From Paenibacillus kobensis NBRC 15729 (GTDB lineage: Bacteria; Bacillota; Bacilli; Paenibacillales; Paenibacillaceae), in contig NZ_BILZ01000014.1 in the NCBI RefSeq assembly GCF_004000825.1, positions 1 to 64,000 on the forward strand: a DNA stretch of 64,000 nt, read 5' to 3'. Below the pieces are notes generated by a model. That model ran no database searches. It had not been told where the DNA came from and saw only the letters and a list, made by a program, of their open reading frames with translations. The translations under genes and the position numbers were made by a program. Below, piece after piece: positions 1 through 7,942 of the stretch. The stretch's first letter is position 1. Each line of letters opens with the position of its first letter.

Positions 1-90
1 CTGCTCTATTGCTGAGGATGACCGCGCAACGCAGTCATCCTCTTGATATTCCAACCTATCCTCGCTTGTAATCGGCGGCTGTTTCTTCGA

Positions 91-1389
91 TCAGGCGAAT
101 CCTACCCGGCGGACAGACGGATCCGCCATCCAATCGCCGCTGCGGCTTTTGGAATAATCGGATTTCATCTCGTCAATGAGCCGCTGAAGATCGACCGCAT
201 GCTCATAATGCTGCTGCAGCGCAGCTGATACGTACAGCTCGCTAAGCTGCGCAAGCGAGAATCCTTCCGTCTGCCGCGCCGCCTGAGCAATGTACGTCTC
301 ATCGACGAGACGCCCCATTCCCCGGCGGATCATATAGGCGCAGCGAGTTGCCTCATCCGGCAGCTTCACCTCGTACGCCCGGTCGAACCGCCCAGCCCGG
401 TTCATAAGCGCCGGATCGATCCGCTCCGGATAGTTCGTCGTGCCGATCAGGAAGACGCCGTCCTTCGACGTCGCACCGTCTAGCGTGTTCAGGAAGAACG
501 AACGGCACGACGCCGGCATCGAATCGATATCTTCAATGACCAGCACCATCGGTGCCATATTGACCGCAGCCTGGAACACTTCGCTAATGGAGCCGCTCGA
601 CGTATGCTCGGTAATTTGCCAATACGCGATCGGGGCGGCGACGGTGGACGCAATCGACTTTACGAGCGTCGTCTTGCCGTTGCCCGGCTTGCCGTACAGC
701 AGCACGCCTCTTTTGTAAGGAATGCCGTACGTTTGGAAAAATCCCCTGTCCTTCGAGAAAAACTCGTCGACCGACCGGTAAATTTGCGCCTTCAGCGACT
801 CGTCCAAGAAGACATCATCGCGCGTGACGGCTTTGGCCGAGGCCTCCCTCTTCCGGTCCAAGCCGTCGCTCGTATCGGTGAATACGACGATCTCCCGGTT
901 CGCGAGTTGACGCTGCCGCATGGCGTTAAGACAGCGCGTCAGGCCATTATCATTTTCGCTGAAAATAATATCTTCGTACCCAAGCCCATAGCGCTGCATA
1001 ACCGGCATCCTCGCGAAGGCGACCCGGTATTCCGGATAAACGAAGACGTTGTTGCGGGTGGCGAGCCGAATATCGTAGCCCGACTGCTCAGGCTCGGCGT
1101 CGACGACGAACCGGAATTCCCTCGTCTCGACGAGGTCGTATACGCTCGTTGCATGCTCTATGCCTGCGTATCCGCTGCGGATATCGTCTTCAAGGCTGCT
1201 CCAGACATCGTTGCTGTTATCTTCGGAATAGATTTGAAACTGCCCTCCGTACCGCTCGTTAAGCAATCCGATCACGCCTCGAATCGCCGCGGCGTAATTA
1301 AAATAGTCGTTCTTTTCCAGCACACCTGTTGCGAAGCGATCCGATTCGATAATGAAAGAAGGCTTCGCTATTTGTTTCGTTAGGGTCAT
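91..1389 (-). CDS. AAA+ ATPase paired with RtcB
   Basis: Cytoplasmic AAA+ ATPase of 432 residues. The N-terminal ~190 residues are a domain I do not recognise. The ATPase core follows: Walker A GKPGNGKT at 233-240, Walker B VLVIEDID at 282-289, sensor-1 GTTN near 316 and an arginine-finger-like RAGRFD near 331. The core resembles the FtsH/BCS1 group but there is no protease domain and no membrane segment. It begins 8 bp after the stop of the upstream rtcB with a good GGAG site, so the two are one operon. By inference it remodels or disassembles RNA or RNP substrates for the ligase; the partner is not shown by sequence. No gene follows in the first 90 bases. Confidence 0.85.
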   Translation of the reverse strand: MTLTKQIAKPSFIIESDRFATGVLEKNDYFNYAAAIRGVIGLLNERYGGQFQIYSEDNSNDVWSSLEDDIRSGYAGIEHATSVYDLVETREFRFVVDAEPEQSGYDIRLATRNNVFVYPEYRVAFARMPVMQRYGLGYEDIIFSENDNGLTRCLNAMRQRQLANREIVVFTDTSDGLDRKREASAKAVTRDDVFLDESLKAQIYRSVDEFFSKDRGFFQTYGIPYKRGVLLYGKPGNGKTTLVKSIASTVAAPIAYWQITEHTSSGSISEVFQAAVNMAPMVLVIEDIDSMPASCRSFFLNTLDGATSKDGVFLIGTTNYPERIDPALMNRAGRFDRAYEVKLPDEATRCAYMIRRGMGRLVDETYIAQAARQTEGFSLAQLSELYVSAALQQHYEHAVDLQRLIDEMKSDYSKSRSGDWMADPSVRRVGFA

Positions 1390-1397
1390 CTACACGA

Positions 1398-2822
1398 TCA
1401 CACTCCTTTGATTGTCGCCAGCGGGCTGCACTTCGCCACGACGGCTGCCAGCCGAGCGCCGACTACGCTTTCGATAATTTGGTCTACGTCTTTATAGGCT
1501 TGCGGCGACTCGTCGATAATCGATTCGAGCGACCGATGGTTGACGACAATCTCATCTGCTTCCCCGATGCGAAGCGCCTTTTCGAAATCACTAAGTTTCA
1601 CAAGTTGCTTCGATGCATTGCGCGAACGAGCCCGGCCTGCGCCGTGGCAGATGGAGTGGTGATTGCGTTCCCCTTCCGGTACGCCGACCATCAAGTAGGA
1701 GGACGACCCCATCGAGCCCGGAATAAGCGCAGGATGCCCCGTCTCCATGTATGGCGCCGGATTGTCCGGATGGCCGGCAGGCAGCGCGCGAGTCGCTCCC
1801 TTGCGATGTACGAACAGCTGCTTCTCGCCGTGCTGCTCCCATGCCGCATAATTATGCATTAGATCATACAGCGTCCTGAATTCCGCTTGCGGTCCGAGCA
1901 CATCGCGGAACGCTTCACGGACGGCATAGCCCATCAGGTGCCGGTTCACGACCGCGTAATTGAGCGCCGAATACATCAAGTTCGCGTACGTATGGCCCGC
2001 TTCGCTGTCCAGCGGTGCGAACGCCAGCTTCGGATCGGCCGTGCCTAGTCCGAGCTTGCGCATCGTTTTGGCCACCTCCGACACGCAGTACTGGTTGACC
2101 GCGCCGCCCCACGAGCGGGAGCCGGAGTGAATCATGACGGCAACCTGGCCGTCGCGTAGCCCCCATTGCTCGGCAATCGAGCGGTTCTCCTCGTGAATGC
2201 GGATCGACTGCAGCTCAATGAAGTGGTTGCCGCCGCCGAGCGTGCCGAGCTGCCGGTGCGACCGGTGCCAGAGCGGCTCCGGAATCCGGTCAAGCACTTC
2301 CTCCTCGAACCGGTAGCGGCTGCTCTCGACATGTGTCAGCGACGTTGCTTTCTTCGGTGTATAAGAATCGGGAACATATTTACCGGGAAGACCATGCAAG
2401 CCTTTGATCAGCACATGCTCGAGCCGGATGTCGGAGTAATGCCCTCTGGCATGATTCTCGACCGGAATCAGCTTCTCGATCGCTTTGACCAGACGGCGCT
2501 TCAGCTTCACATCTTTCAGATCACTCTCATGCAAATTCGTCAATTGCACCCGCATGCCGCAGCCGATATCACTGCCGACGATCGATGGCGATACGTAGCC
2601 ATATTCCGCCTCCCATACCGCTGTTGTGCCGATGCACGTGCCGACGCCGACGTGCGCGTCCGGCGTATAGCTCATATACCGAATGTTCGGGATTTGCAAA
2701 TTGTTGTTCGCCATCTCGAGCACCTTCGCTCCCATGGCATGGAATAAGTCGTCTTTGGCGTACACATGGAGATCTCCCGCAGGAAGATCGATACGCCGGT
2801 AATAGGGATTCGCTACTATCAT
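1398..2822 (-). CDS. rtcB: RtcB-family RNA ligase (copy 1)
   Basis: RtcB seals RNA 2',3'-cyclic phosphate (or 3'-phosphate) ends to 5'-OH ends using GTP and Mn(II). This 474-residue protein keeps the family signatures: SDIGCGMR (Asp85, Cys88), GGGNHFIEL, IHSGSRSWG, an HNYAAWE stretch and CHGAGR (His393, equivalent to the guanylylated histidine). All metal ligands I can recognise are present, so it should be active. It is clearly different from the second RtcB at 7943-9169 (GGGNHFIEL versus GSGNHYVDL and a longer C-terminus), so the two are paralogues of separate subfamilies rather than a recent duplication. The start ATG has a somewhat distant GAGG, 13 bases away. It leads an operon with the AAA+ ATPase, and a decamer repeat array lies just upstream. 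Confidence 0.92.
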   Translation of the reverse strand: MIVANPYYRRIDLPAGDLHVYAKDDLFHAMGAKVLEMANNNLQIPNIRYMSYTPDAHVGVGTCIGTTAVWEAEYGYVSPSIVGSDIGCGMRVQLTNLHESDLKDVKLKRRLVKAIEKLIPVENHARGHYSDIRLEHVLIKGLHGLPGKYVPDSYTPKKATSLTHVESSRYRFEEEVLDRIPEPLWHRSHRQLGTLGGGNHFIELQSIRIHEENRSIAEQWGLRDGQVAVMIHSGSRSWGGAVNQYCVSEVAKTMRKLGLGTADPKLAFAPLDSEAGHTYANLMYSALNYAVVNRHLMGYAVREAFRDVLGPQAEFRTLYDLMHNYAAWEQHGEKQLFVHRKGATRALPAGHPDNPAPYMETGHPALIPGSMGSSSYLMVGVPEGERNHHSICHGAGRARSRNASKQLVKLSDFEKALRIGEADEIVVNHRSLESIIDESPQAYKDVDQIIESVVGARLAAVVAKCSPLATIKGV

Positions 2823-2871
2823 AAATGGACTCTAACCTCACTTGTTTGTTCGTTTTATGGTGCTAAAGCTT

Positions 2872-2960
2872 GTATGCTTGCTATTGTTGCTGACCGTTGC
2901 AAATGGTTGATAATCGTTGTTAATGGCTGCTTATCATCGCTAATTGTTGCTGTCGCTGAA
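2872..2960. repeat. 10-bp direct repeat array upstream of rtcB copy 1
   Basis: Eight head-to-tail decamers at 2881, 2891, 2901, 2911, 2921, 2931, 2941 and 2951, with a possible ninth at 2872. Plus-strand consensus is TAATnGTTGC (minus strand GCAACnATTA). Column conservation by eye is 6-7 of 8 at positions 3, 4, 6, 7, 8 and 9. It lies 60-140 bp ahead of the rtcB start. A 10-bp period is close to one helical turn, so the copies face the same side of the DNA; a cooperative protein-binding array is the simplest explanation, but a decayed low-complexity repeat is possible. Confidence 0.7.
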
Positions 2961-2983
2961 CATGAACGCCGTTAAATGAACGC

Positions 2984-3015
2984 AAAAAGACCGTAAGCCC
3001 GAAAGCTTACGGTCT
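2984..3015 (-). terminator. Intrinsic terminator of the 38-codon gene
   Basis: Perfect 11-bp stem AGACCGTAAGC / GCTTACGGTCT with a 6-base loop, followed on the minus strand by TTTTT. It lies 75 bases past the stop of the small gene at 3090-3206 and insulates rtcB copy 1 from upstream transcription. Confidence 0.85.
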
Positions 3016-3089
3016 GCTGCGCAACAAATCGAAAGATACGTTGGTATAAGCTCGCCCGATCTGCTATGCAGACCTGACGCGCACACCTG

Positions 3090-3206
3090 TTATCCTTGTC
3101 TTTCCTTCGCTAGGGCCCGTAGAGGCCGATGGACAATGAACGTCATATTCTGTTGCGACATTAGCGGCATTGCGTCGGTGCGGTTCATTCGTTGAATAAC
3201 GGTCAT
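3090..3206 (-). CDS. Small protein of 38 residues, unknown function
   Basis: A short gene that I do not recognise. The ATG at 3206 is preceded by AAGGAGG at 9-base spacing. A promoter (TTGACA, 18 bp, TATTAT) sits 35-64 bp upstream and a strong intrinsic terminator follows, so the whole unit looks like a complete monocistronic gene. The peptide starts MTVIQRMNRTDAMPLMSQQN, contains six methionines in all and ends with a basic stretch (HRPLRALAKERQG). It has no membrane segment or signal peptide. It could be a small regulatory protein or a leader peptide. Being short, the coding call rests on the expression signals rather than on homology. Confidence 0.6.
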   Translation of the reverse strand: MTVIQRMNRTDAMPLMSQQNMTFIVHRPLRALAKERQG

Positions 3207-3240
3207 GTCAATCGGCCTCCTTCCTGTTTAAGATATGGCT

Positions 3241-3270
3241 ATAATAAGGGCGTTTAGCATTTGCTGTCAA
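3241..3270 (-). promoter_or_regulatory. Sigma-A-type promoter for the 38-codon gene
   Basis: On the minus strand, TTGACA (3265-3270), 18-bp spacer, TATTAT (3241-3246). The -35 is a perfect consensus and the -10 matches 5 of 6. The AAGGAGG site at 3216-3222 follows within 20 bases. Confidence 0.7.
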
Positions 3271-3302
3271 TATGTTGATTTCGGAATACATACAAGATGC
3301 CG

Positions 3303-3420
3303 CGCTAACGCATTAGAGCGACAATCCGTGTCAGCCAGTGTCCGGCTAACGGCTTGGAGTAACTCTCCGTGCAGGTTGCACGCTAACGACTTGCAGCAGT
3401 GGAGTTACTGCAGCGGCGCG
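3303..3420. repeat. Three imperfect ~40-bp 'GCTAACG' intergenic repeats
   Basis: GCTAACG occurs at 3304, 3345 and 3382, each followed by a related block; the first two share GCTAACGnnTTnGAGnnACnnTCCGTG (elements listed with variable bases). Spacing is 41 and 37 bp. The units lie just downstream of the mannanase gene. Repeats beginning this way are, from memory, common between genes in Paenibacillaceae; their function is unknown. Confidence 0.6.
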
Positions 3421-3433
3421 GCGCACCAGCCCT

Positions 3434-6400
3434 TTATTTGTTCACCACAACCGCTATGCTCTGGCTCGCAGTCGAACCACTGTCGTTCACAAGCTCACAG
3501 TAATACGTGTACGTGCCGGCTGCTCGTCCGCTAATCGAAGTCACCGCCTGCTGCGCACCCGGCGTTGCCGCTGTCAGCGTCTGCGTGTCAATTGGCTGGC
3601 CGTTCTCGTAAAGCACATACTTCGTCGCATTCGTGCCAAAGTACAGATTCATCTTCACGTTATACGTGCCATCCCCGTCCCAGTTGTCGTGCGACAGATC
3701 CGCGCTGCCCGGATTGGCGGCGTCTACGACGACGTCCATCGGATCGCAAGCGGTCGTGCCGAACACATTCGTCAGCTCGCAAGTGTACGTATACGTACCA
3801 TTCGGCTTGCCCGACACGTCTATTACAGAAGATTGCGCTGACGGTGAAGCGTCAGCCAGACGGCGCTCGCCGATCAACACGCCATTCTCATACGACTTGT
3901 ACGTTGTGCCGTTGCTGCCGTAGTACATATTCATCGTGACTGTATAACTGCCGTCCCGCAATCCCGTATCGAACCCATTGTTATGCGACAGCACCGGCTT
4001 GCCCGGCTTGCCGGTCGCGAGAATCGGAGCGACTTCGAAGGCCGCGCTGCCGGATGCCGCATTGCCTGCTTGGTCGGTTACGGTATAGACGATCGTATGA
4101 ACACCAGCGCTAAGCTGGCTCGTGTTAACCTGCTCGTTCTCCGCTATCGGCTGTCCATCCAGCAACAGCTGCTCGGAAGCAAGGCCAGAGCCCGCATCCG
4201 TGCTCTCCAGTTGGAACGAGAGCGAATCTCCAGGCGTCACGCCTGCAGTCTCATGACCGTTCTGCAGCAGCTTAACAACCGGAGCGACACGGTCGATCGC
4301 TATGCTGAGCGTATGCGCACTTTCCCTATTGCCTGCAGCATCGGTCGAGTAATAAGAAACCGCCGTAACCCCTTCGCCGCTGACCGTGAACGGCTCTGTA
4401 TACACGACAGGCTCTCCGCCGTTAATCGTGTATTTCGTTACAACATCTCCTTCGGTCTGTGCGGACGCGTTCAACGTTACCGTCACATCGCCCTTATACC
4501 AGCCGTTCACAACGGCCGTGTCCGACAGTAAAGCAGACGTAACCGGCATCCCATACGTGAGCAGATTGTTCGGCAGTTCATCGAGCGTCAGAACATAATC
4601 GCTGTTGAACACTTTATCCAAATGCTCAGCCGTGTTCGTAACGCCATCGCGGATAAAATAGTCGTTCCACGTGCTGAACCAGCTCCAGTCCGCTTTATAG
4701 ATTTGGAGCAGATCCGGATCCGGAATCGGTCCGTTCTCCGGCAGCGTGACTAGTTTCCTATCTCCGACAAGGTTGACCAGTTGTTCATACTTGTTGCTGT
4801 TCGGGCTGTAGTCGCCCGCTGCATTATAAATATCCGCGCTGATGATGTCGACCACGTCATCACCCGGATACCATTCCGGCGATGCCGAGTTCCACAGCCA
4901 GATCAGGTTGTCCAAGCCATTCACATTCGTCATCCGGTCGTACATGAGACGCCACAATTGCTTGGCCGCCTCAGGACCTTTCGCGCCCCACCAGAACCAG
5001 CCCCCTTCCGCCTCATGCAGCGGCCGCCAAATTACCGGTATGCCGAGATCCTCCAATCGCTGAAGCTGCGCAGAGATTGCGTCAATATCCCGCAGCAGCA
5101 GCTGATACTCCTGCGACTCCGGATGGCTCAGCGCATATTCCAGATCGAACGTCGTAAATTCGGTGTAGAAGCCCCGCCACCATTCCTTGCCCGGCTCGTC
5201 GTAATAGCCGATCGGCGAATTCCAGTGCCAGCAGAGCGAGATGATGCCGCCGCGCTCCGCCCACTCGATCATGTCCTCTACCTCATGGGAAGTCGAACCG
5301 TGCTCGACGCGCGAAGGCGAATATTCGATCATATCGAACGACACGAGCGCCGGATACTTGCCCGTCTGTTCGTTGATCCATTCCGCATTGGACAAGCTTT
5401 GCTGCCCGGCGATGATGTGCTTGCCGTATTGATCGACCAAATAGTTATGGAGCGCTTTCGCTTCCGGCGACGCGTTCGGGTTGACGAGCGTCTTCGCCAC
5501 TTTATGCTCTTTCGGCGGAGCCGATGGCGTCAGCGCGATGTAATCGAGGTGATACCAGCCCCAGAACGGCTCGAACCGGATCGTATTCTCCCCCTCGACA
5601 AGCAGCAGCTTACCCGCCGATTTCTCGGTAAAATCAGTCGTCTCCGGCAGCTGGACGCTCGAGCTCGGCTGCCCGTTCAGCAGCACATTCGTTTCTTTGT
5701 AACCGAACGGGGCTCGGTACCCGATGGCAAAATCGTATAACCCCGCCGACTTCGCGTTGTACGTCAGCGTAATCGAACCGCTGCCCTGCATAAAGGCATA
5801 GCCGGTGCCGGAATAGCCCGTACCGTCCGATCCGGCCGTTACGCCGCCTTCGAGCACGCCGGTTTCGGCTTCGACCCGGTCTGGAACCGGCTTGTCCGAC
5901 ACGAGCTTAATATACTCGATCCCGTAATAGCCCCAATTGCGGCCGAAGCCGATCGTATTGGCGCCTGCATTCAGCAGCACTTTGCCCAAAGACTGCTCGC
6001 TGACGACCGCGCCATCCGCCGGCACCGGAAGCGCAGCGTTGCCGCTTGTCTGTCCATTCACGATCAGTGTCGTCTCTTTGTAGCCGTATGGCGCATAATA
6101 GCCGACGTACAGCGTGTACAGCCCTTGGTCAGGCGTGTTCACACTCCATGTCGCCGTGCCCGGATTGGCGTCGTCCGCCTCATAGAAGAACGAGACATAA
6201 CCATCGCCTGCATACAGCTCATCACCCCATACAGGACCCGTCTGGAACACAGGACCGCTGCCCGCGAGCACCGCCTCCTTCGCTGGGATAGGGCCAATGA
6301 TATTCGAGTTGCCCGGCGGCTGCGTCGGCATGTCGGTACGCGGCGTCAGCTTCACGTTGTCCAGATAGATAGGACCGTTATAGACTAGATCGCCATTCTT

Positions 6401-6937
6401 CTGCAGCTGGATAACAAGTTCGGATTGTGGTGCACTGGAAGGAAGCGAGACCTTTTTGTGAATCGTCACATAGGATCTGCCGTTGATCGTTTCTGCGGAG
6501 GAAGCAAGAGAAGGAATGTTATGATTCGAGTAGTTCAATTCGTTCCACGGGCTGTTCAGCGCCGTGCTGACCGACAACGTGCCAGGAAATGATGCCGGTA
6601 CGTAAAGATCGTATTCATAATTCGCATACTTCGCTAGATCAAGCCCATGCATGGCGTGAATCGCTGCATTTTGCCATTCGGCGTCATTGTTGTAACTCGT
6701 GTCGATCCTCAGTGCATACTGATTGCCCGTAACGCTTAAATCATCACTGACTTGCACAGCGCCAAGCGCGTCGCCCCATCCAGGCCACCACCCCATGTCC
6801 GTACCGTCCTCGAAGTCATATACCCGGTCCTGCGCGACGGTATCTGCTCGCACGACACCTCCTAACGGAACTAACAAATAAGCTAACATCGACAAACATA
6901 ATAATCGTCCCACCCATCTGATTCTTCTAGCCAACAA
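3434..6937 (-). CDS. Secreted multidomain GH26 beta-mannanase
   Basis: Secreted enzyme of 1167 residues predicted to cleave beta-1,4-mannan. The order is: signal peptide (1-31, cut near VRA-DT); a CBM27-like galactose-binding module (35-200); two CBM35-like modules (about 220-345 and 352-470, sharing YAPYGYKET / YRAPFGYKET); the GH26 catalytic domain (480-800) with WRPLHEAEGG giving the acid/base Glu642 and TLPENG giving the nucleophile Glu734; then two Ig-like domains (800-985) and two tandem chitinase-A-N-type Ig repeats to the end. The start is TTG with GGGAG nine bases upstream. There is no sortase or S-layer anchor, so it is probably released. A cre-like box and an 18-bp palindrome upstream suggest catabolite and substrate control. 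Confidence 0.88.
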   Translation of the reverse strand: MLARRIRWVGRLLCLSMLAYLLVPLGGVVRADTVAQDRVYDFEDGTDMGWWPGWGDALGAVQVSDDLSVTGNQYALRIDTSYNNDAEWQNAAIHAMHGLDLAKYANYEYDLYVPASFPGTLSVSTALNSPWNELNYSNHNIPSLASSAETINGRSYVTIHKKVSLPSSAPQSELVIQLQKNGDLVYNGPIYLDNVKLTPRTDMPTQPPGNSNIIGPIPAKEAVLAGSGPVFQTGPVWGDELYAGDGYVSFFYEADDANPGTATWSVNTPDQGLYTLYVGYYAPYGYKETTLIVNGQTSGNAALPVPADGAVVSEQSLGKVLLNAGANTIGFGRNWGYYGIEYIKLVSDKPVPDRVEAETGVLEGGVTAGSDGTGYSGTGYAFMQGSGSITLTYNAKSAGLYDFAIGYRAPFGYKETNVLLNGQPSSSVQLPETTDFTEKSAGKLLLVEGENTIRFEPFWGWYHLDYIALTPSAPPKEHKVAKTLVNPNASPEAKALHNYLVDQYGKHIIAGQQSLSNAEWINEQTGKYPALVSFDMIEYSPSRVEHGSTSHEVEDMIEWAERGGIISLCWHWNSPIGYYDEPGKEWWRGFYTEFTTFDLEYALSHPESQEYQLLLRDIDAISAQLQRLEDLGIPVIWRPLHEAEGGWFWWGAKGPEAAKQLWRLMYDRMTNVNGLDNLIWLWNSASPEWYPGDDVVDIISADIYNAAGDYSPNSNKYEQLVNLVGDRKLVTLPENGPIPDPDLLQIYKADWSWFSTWNDYFIRDGVTNTAEHLDKVFNSDYVLTLDELPNNLLTYGMPVTSALLSDTAVVNGWYKGDVTVTLNASAQTEGDVVTKYTINGGEPVVYTEPFTVSGEGVTAVSYYSTDAAGNRESAHTLSIAIDRVAPVVKLLQNGHETAGVTPGDSLSFQLESTDAGSGLASEQLLLDGQPIAENEQVNTSQLSAGVHTIVYTVTDQAGNAASGSAAFEVAPILATGKPGKPVLSHNNGFDTGLRDGSYTVTMNMYYGSNGTTYKSYENGVLIGERRLADASPSAQSSVIDVSGKPNGTYTYTCELTNVFGTTACDPMDVVVDAANPGSADLSHDNWDGDGTYNVKMNLYFGTNATKYVLYENGQPIDTQTLTAATPGAQQAVTSISGRAAGTYTYYCELVNDSGSTASQSIAVVVNK

Positions 6938-6968
6938 CGCCCATCACTCCCGTTAAAATTTAGTTTTA

Positions 6969-6986
6969 GCGGACTATACAGTCCGC
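6969..6986. promoter_or_regulatory. 18-bp palindrome upstream of the mannanase
   Basis: GCGGACT-ATAC-AGTCCGC, a perfect 7-4-7 inverted repeat, 32 bp before the TTG start and 14 bp downstream of the cre-like box. The position fits an operator near +1, though it could also be a hairpin in the 5' leader. Confidence 0.55.
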
Positions 6987-7000
6987 ATCCACATCATATA

Positions 7001-7015
7001 ATAAAGCGTTTCCAA
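7001..7015 (-). promoter_or_regulatory. CcpA cre-like site of the mannanase promoter
   Basis: Minus strand TTGGAAACGCTTTAT fits the cre pattern WTGNAANCGNWNNCW with one mismatch (A instead of C near the end). It overlaps the likely -10/-35 region, the expected place for carbon catabolite repression of a glycanase gene. Confidence 0.55.
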
Positions 7016-7144
7016 AAGAATCGGACTAACGACTCACCACCGTTGTTATTCAAACGTTTGCAACAACAACCAAACAAACGAACAAACTGTTTGGTACTTT
7101 CCGCACGCGCCAGCACAAACAAAGAACGGCCAATAGCGAATCGG

Positions 7145-7205
7145 AAATAAATCAGGCCCGCCTTGTTCGTTCCGTTAGAACGAACAAGGCGGGCCTGATT
7201 TATTT
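7145..7205. terminator. Very long bidirectional hairpin
   Basis: Perfect 28-bp stem with a 5-base loop (CGTTA); the stem begins AAATAAATCAGG and is rich in GC in the middle. The outer AAATAAAT/ATTTATTT supplies a U-rich tail in both directions. It separates the ydjO-like gene from the mannanase promoter. The stem is much longer than a usual terminator. Confidence 0.7.
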
Positions 7206-7248
7206 ATATACTGCGGCCGAGGCGCCGCTTATTCGAGCTTACGCCTCG

Positions 7249-7473
7249 TCACGTTTCGGATTTTGTTTTCGCAACACTCGTGTTCATGAGCGCGACGAGC
7301 ATTTTCTCGCTTCTCACCATCTCGGATTGACATAAGGAGCATATGGGTGTCGTCGAGAAAGCAAAATTATCCCTCATCCATCCCTTGCAGTTCTCATTCG
7401 AGCAAGACCATATTGGCGTCAGTTGCTCTGGCAACTCTTCTTGCGGTCGTTTGCGGGAATAATACAAGAACAT
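7249..7473 (-). CDS. ydjO: YdjO-like cold-inducible zinc-ribbon protein
   Basis: Small protein of 74 residues of the YdjO family, which B. subtilis induces in the cold. Two cysteine pairs are visible, CSNENC and CSLC, about 20 residues apart and consistent with a zinc ribbon; the block GWMRDNF between them is typical of the family. It follows the cold-shock gene in the same direction, with a terminator between them, so expression is probably by read-through or from a weak promoter of its own. The molecular role of the family is unknown; binding to nucleic acid or a partner protein is a guess. Confidence 0.75.
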   Translation of the reverse strand: MFLYYSRKRPQEELPEQLTPIWSCSNENCKGWMRDNFAFSTTPICSLCQSEMVRSEKMLVALMNTSVAKTKSET

Positions 7474-7506
7474 CCCTCTCTCTCTATCCAGATTCGATTC
7501 CGCGAT

Positions 7507-7537
7507 AAAAAATGCCCCAAACTTATCGTTCGGGGCA
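7507..7537 (-). terminator. Terminator after the cold-shock gene
   Basis: Minus strand TGCCCCGAA..TTTGGGGCA stem followed by TTTTTT. It lies 14 bases past the csp stop and before ydjO. Confidence 0.85.
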
Positions 7538-7550
7538 CGGCTGCTCTACC

Positions 7551-7751
7551 TTACAGTTTTACTACGTTCTCAGCTTGTGGACCACGGTTGCCTTGAACGA
7601 TGTTGAATTCTACGCGTTGACCTTCGTCGAGCGTTTTGAAGCCTTCGCCCGTGATTGCGCTGAAGTGAACGAATACATCGTTGCCGCCTTCAACTTCGAT
7701 GAAACCGAAACCTTTTTCTGCGTTGAACCATTTAACTGTACCTTGTACCAT
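7551..7751 (-). CDS. csp: Cold-shock protein (CspA/CspB family)
   Basis: RNA chaperone of 66 residues with a single OB-fold cold-shock domain. RNP1 KGFGFI and RNP2 VFVHF are intact, so it should bind single-stranded RNA and DNA and melt secondary structure. I start it at the ATG at 7751, not the GTG four codons earlier, because AAGGGTGG lies eight bases before the ATG and the resulting 66 residues match the usual length. The ~180 bp upstream are AT-rich and noncoding, consistent with the long structured 5' leader these genes use as a thermosensor. It sits between the two RNA-repair blocks. Confidence 0.95.
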   Translation of the reverse strand: MVQGTVKWFNAEKGFGFIEVEGGNDVFVHFSAITGEGFKTLDEGQRVEFNIVQGNRGPQAENVVKL

Positions 7752-7942
7752 GTGTATTACCACCCTTATATAGATTCCATGACCATCGAATTTGTAAATT
7801 CACAATAAAAAATTCACAGCCCGCATTAGGTTATGCATCAAAAATAATAACCCTCTACGTTATGTGAATTAGGTCACGATTTATGTTCTTCTACAATACC
7901 ATACCGGGACAAATAAAGCAAATCCCATTTTTAATTTTTATC

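Noticed and set aside
604-1383. A 259-codon plus-strand frame opposite the AAA+ ATPase gene
   Set aside because: It mirrors the coding frame of a clear ATPase, has Arg/Val-rich composition typical of antisense frames, and no ribosome site.
2872-2960. The decamer array as a CRISPR
   Set aside because: The units are 10 bp and contiguous, with no spacers and no cas genes.
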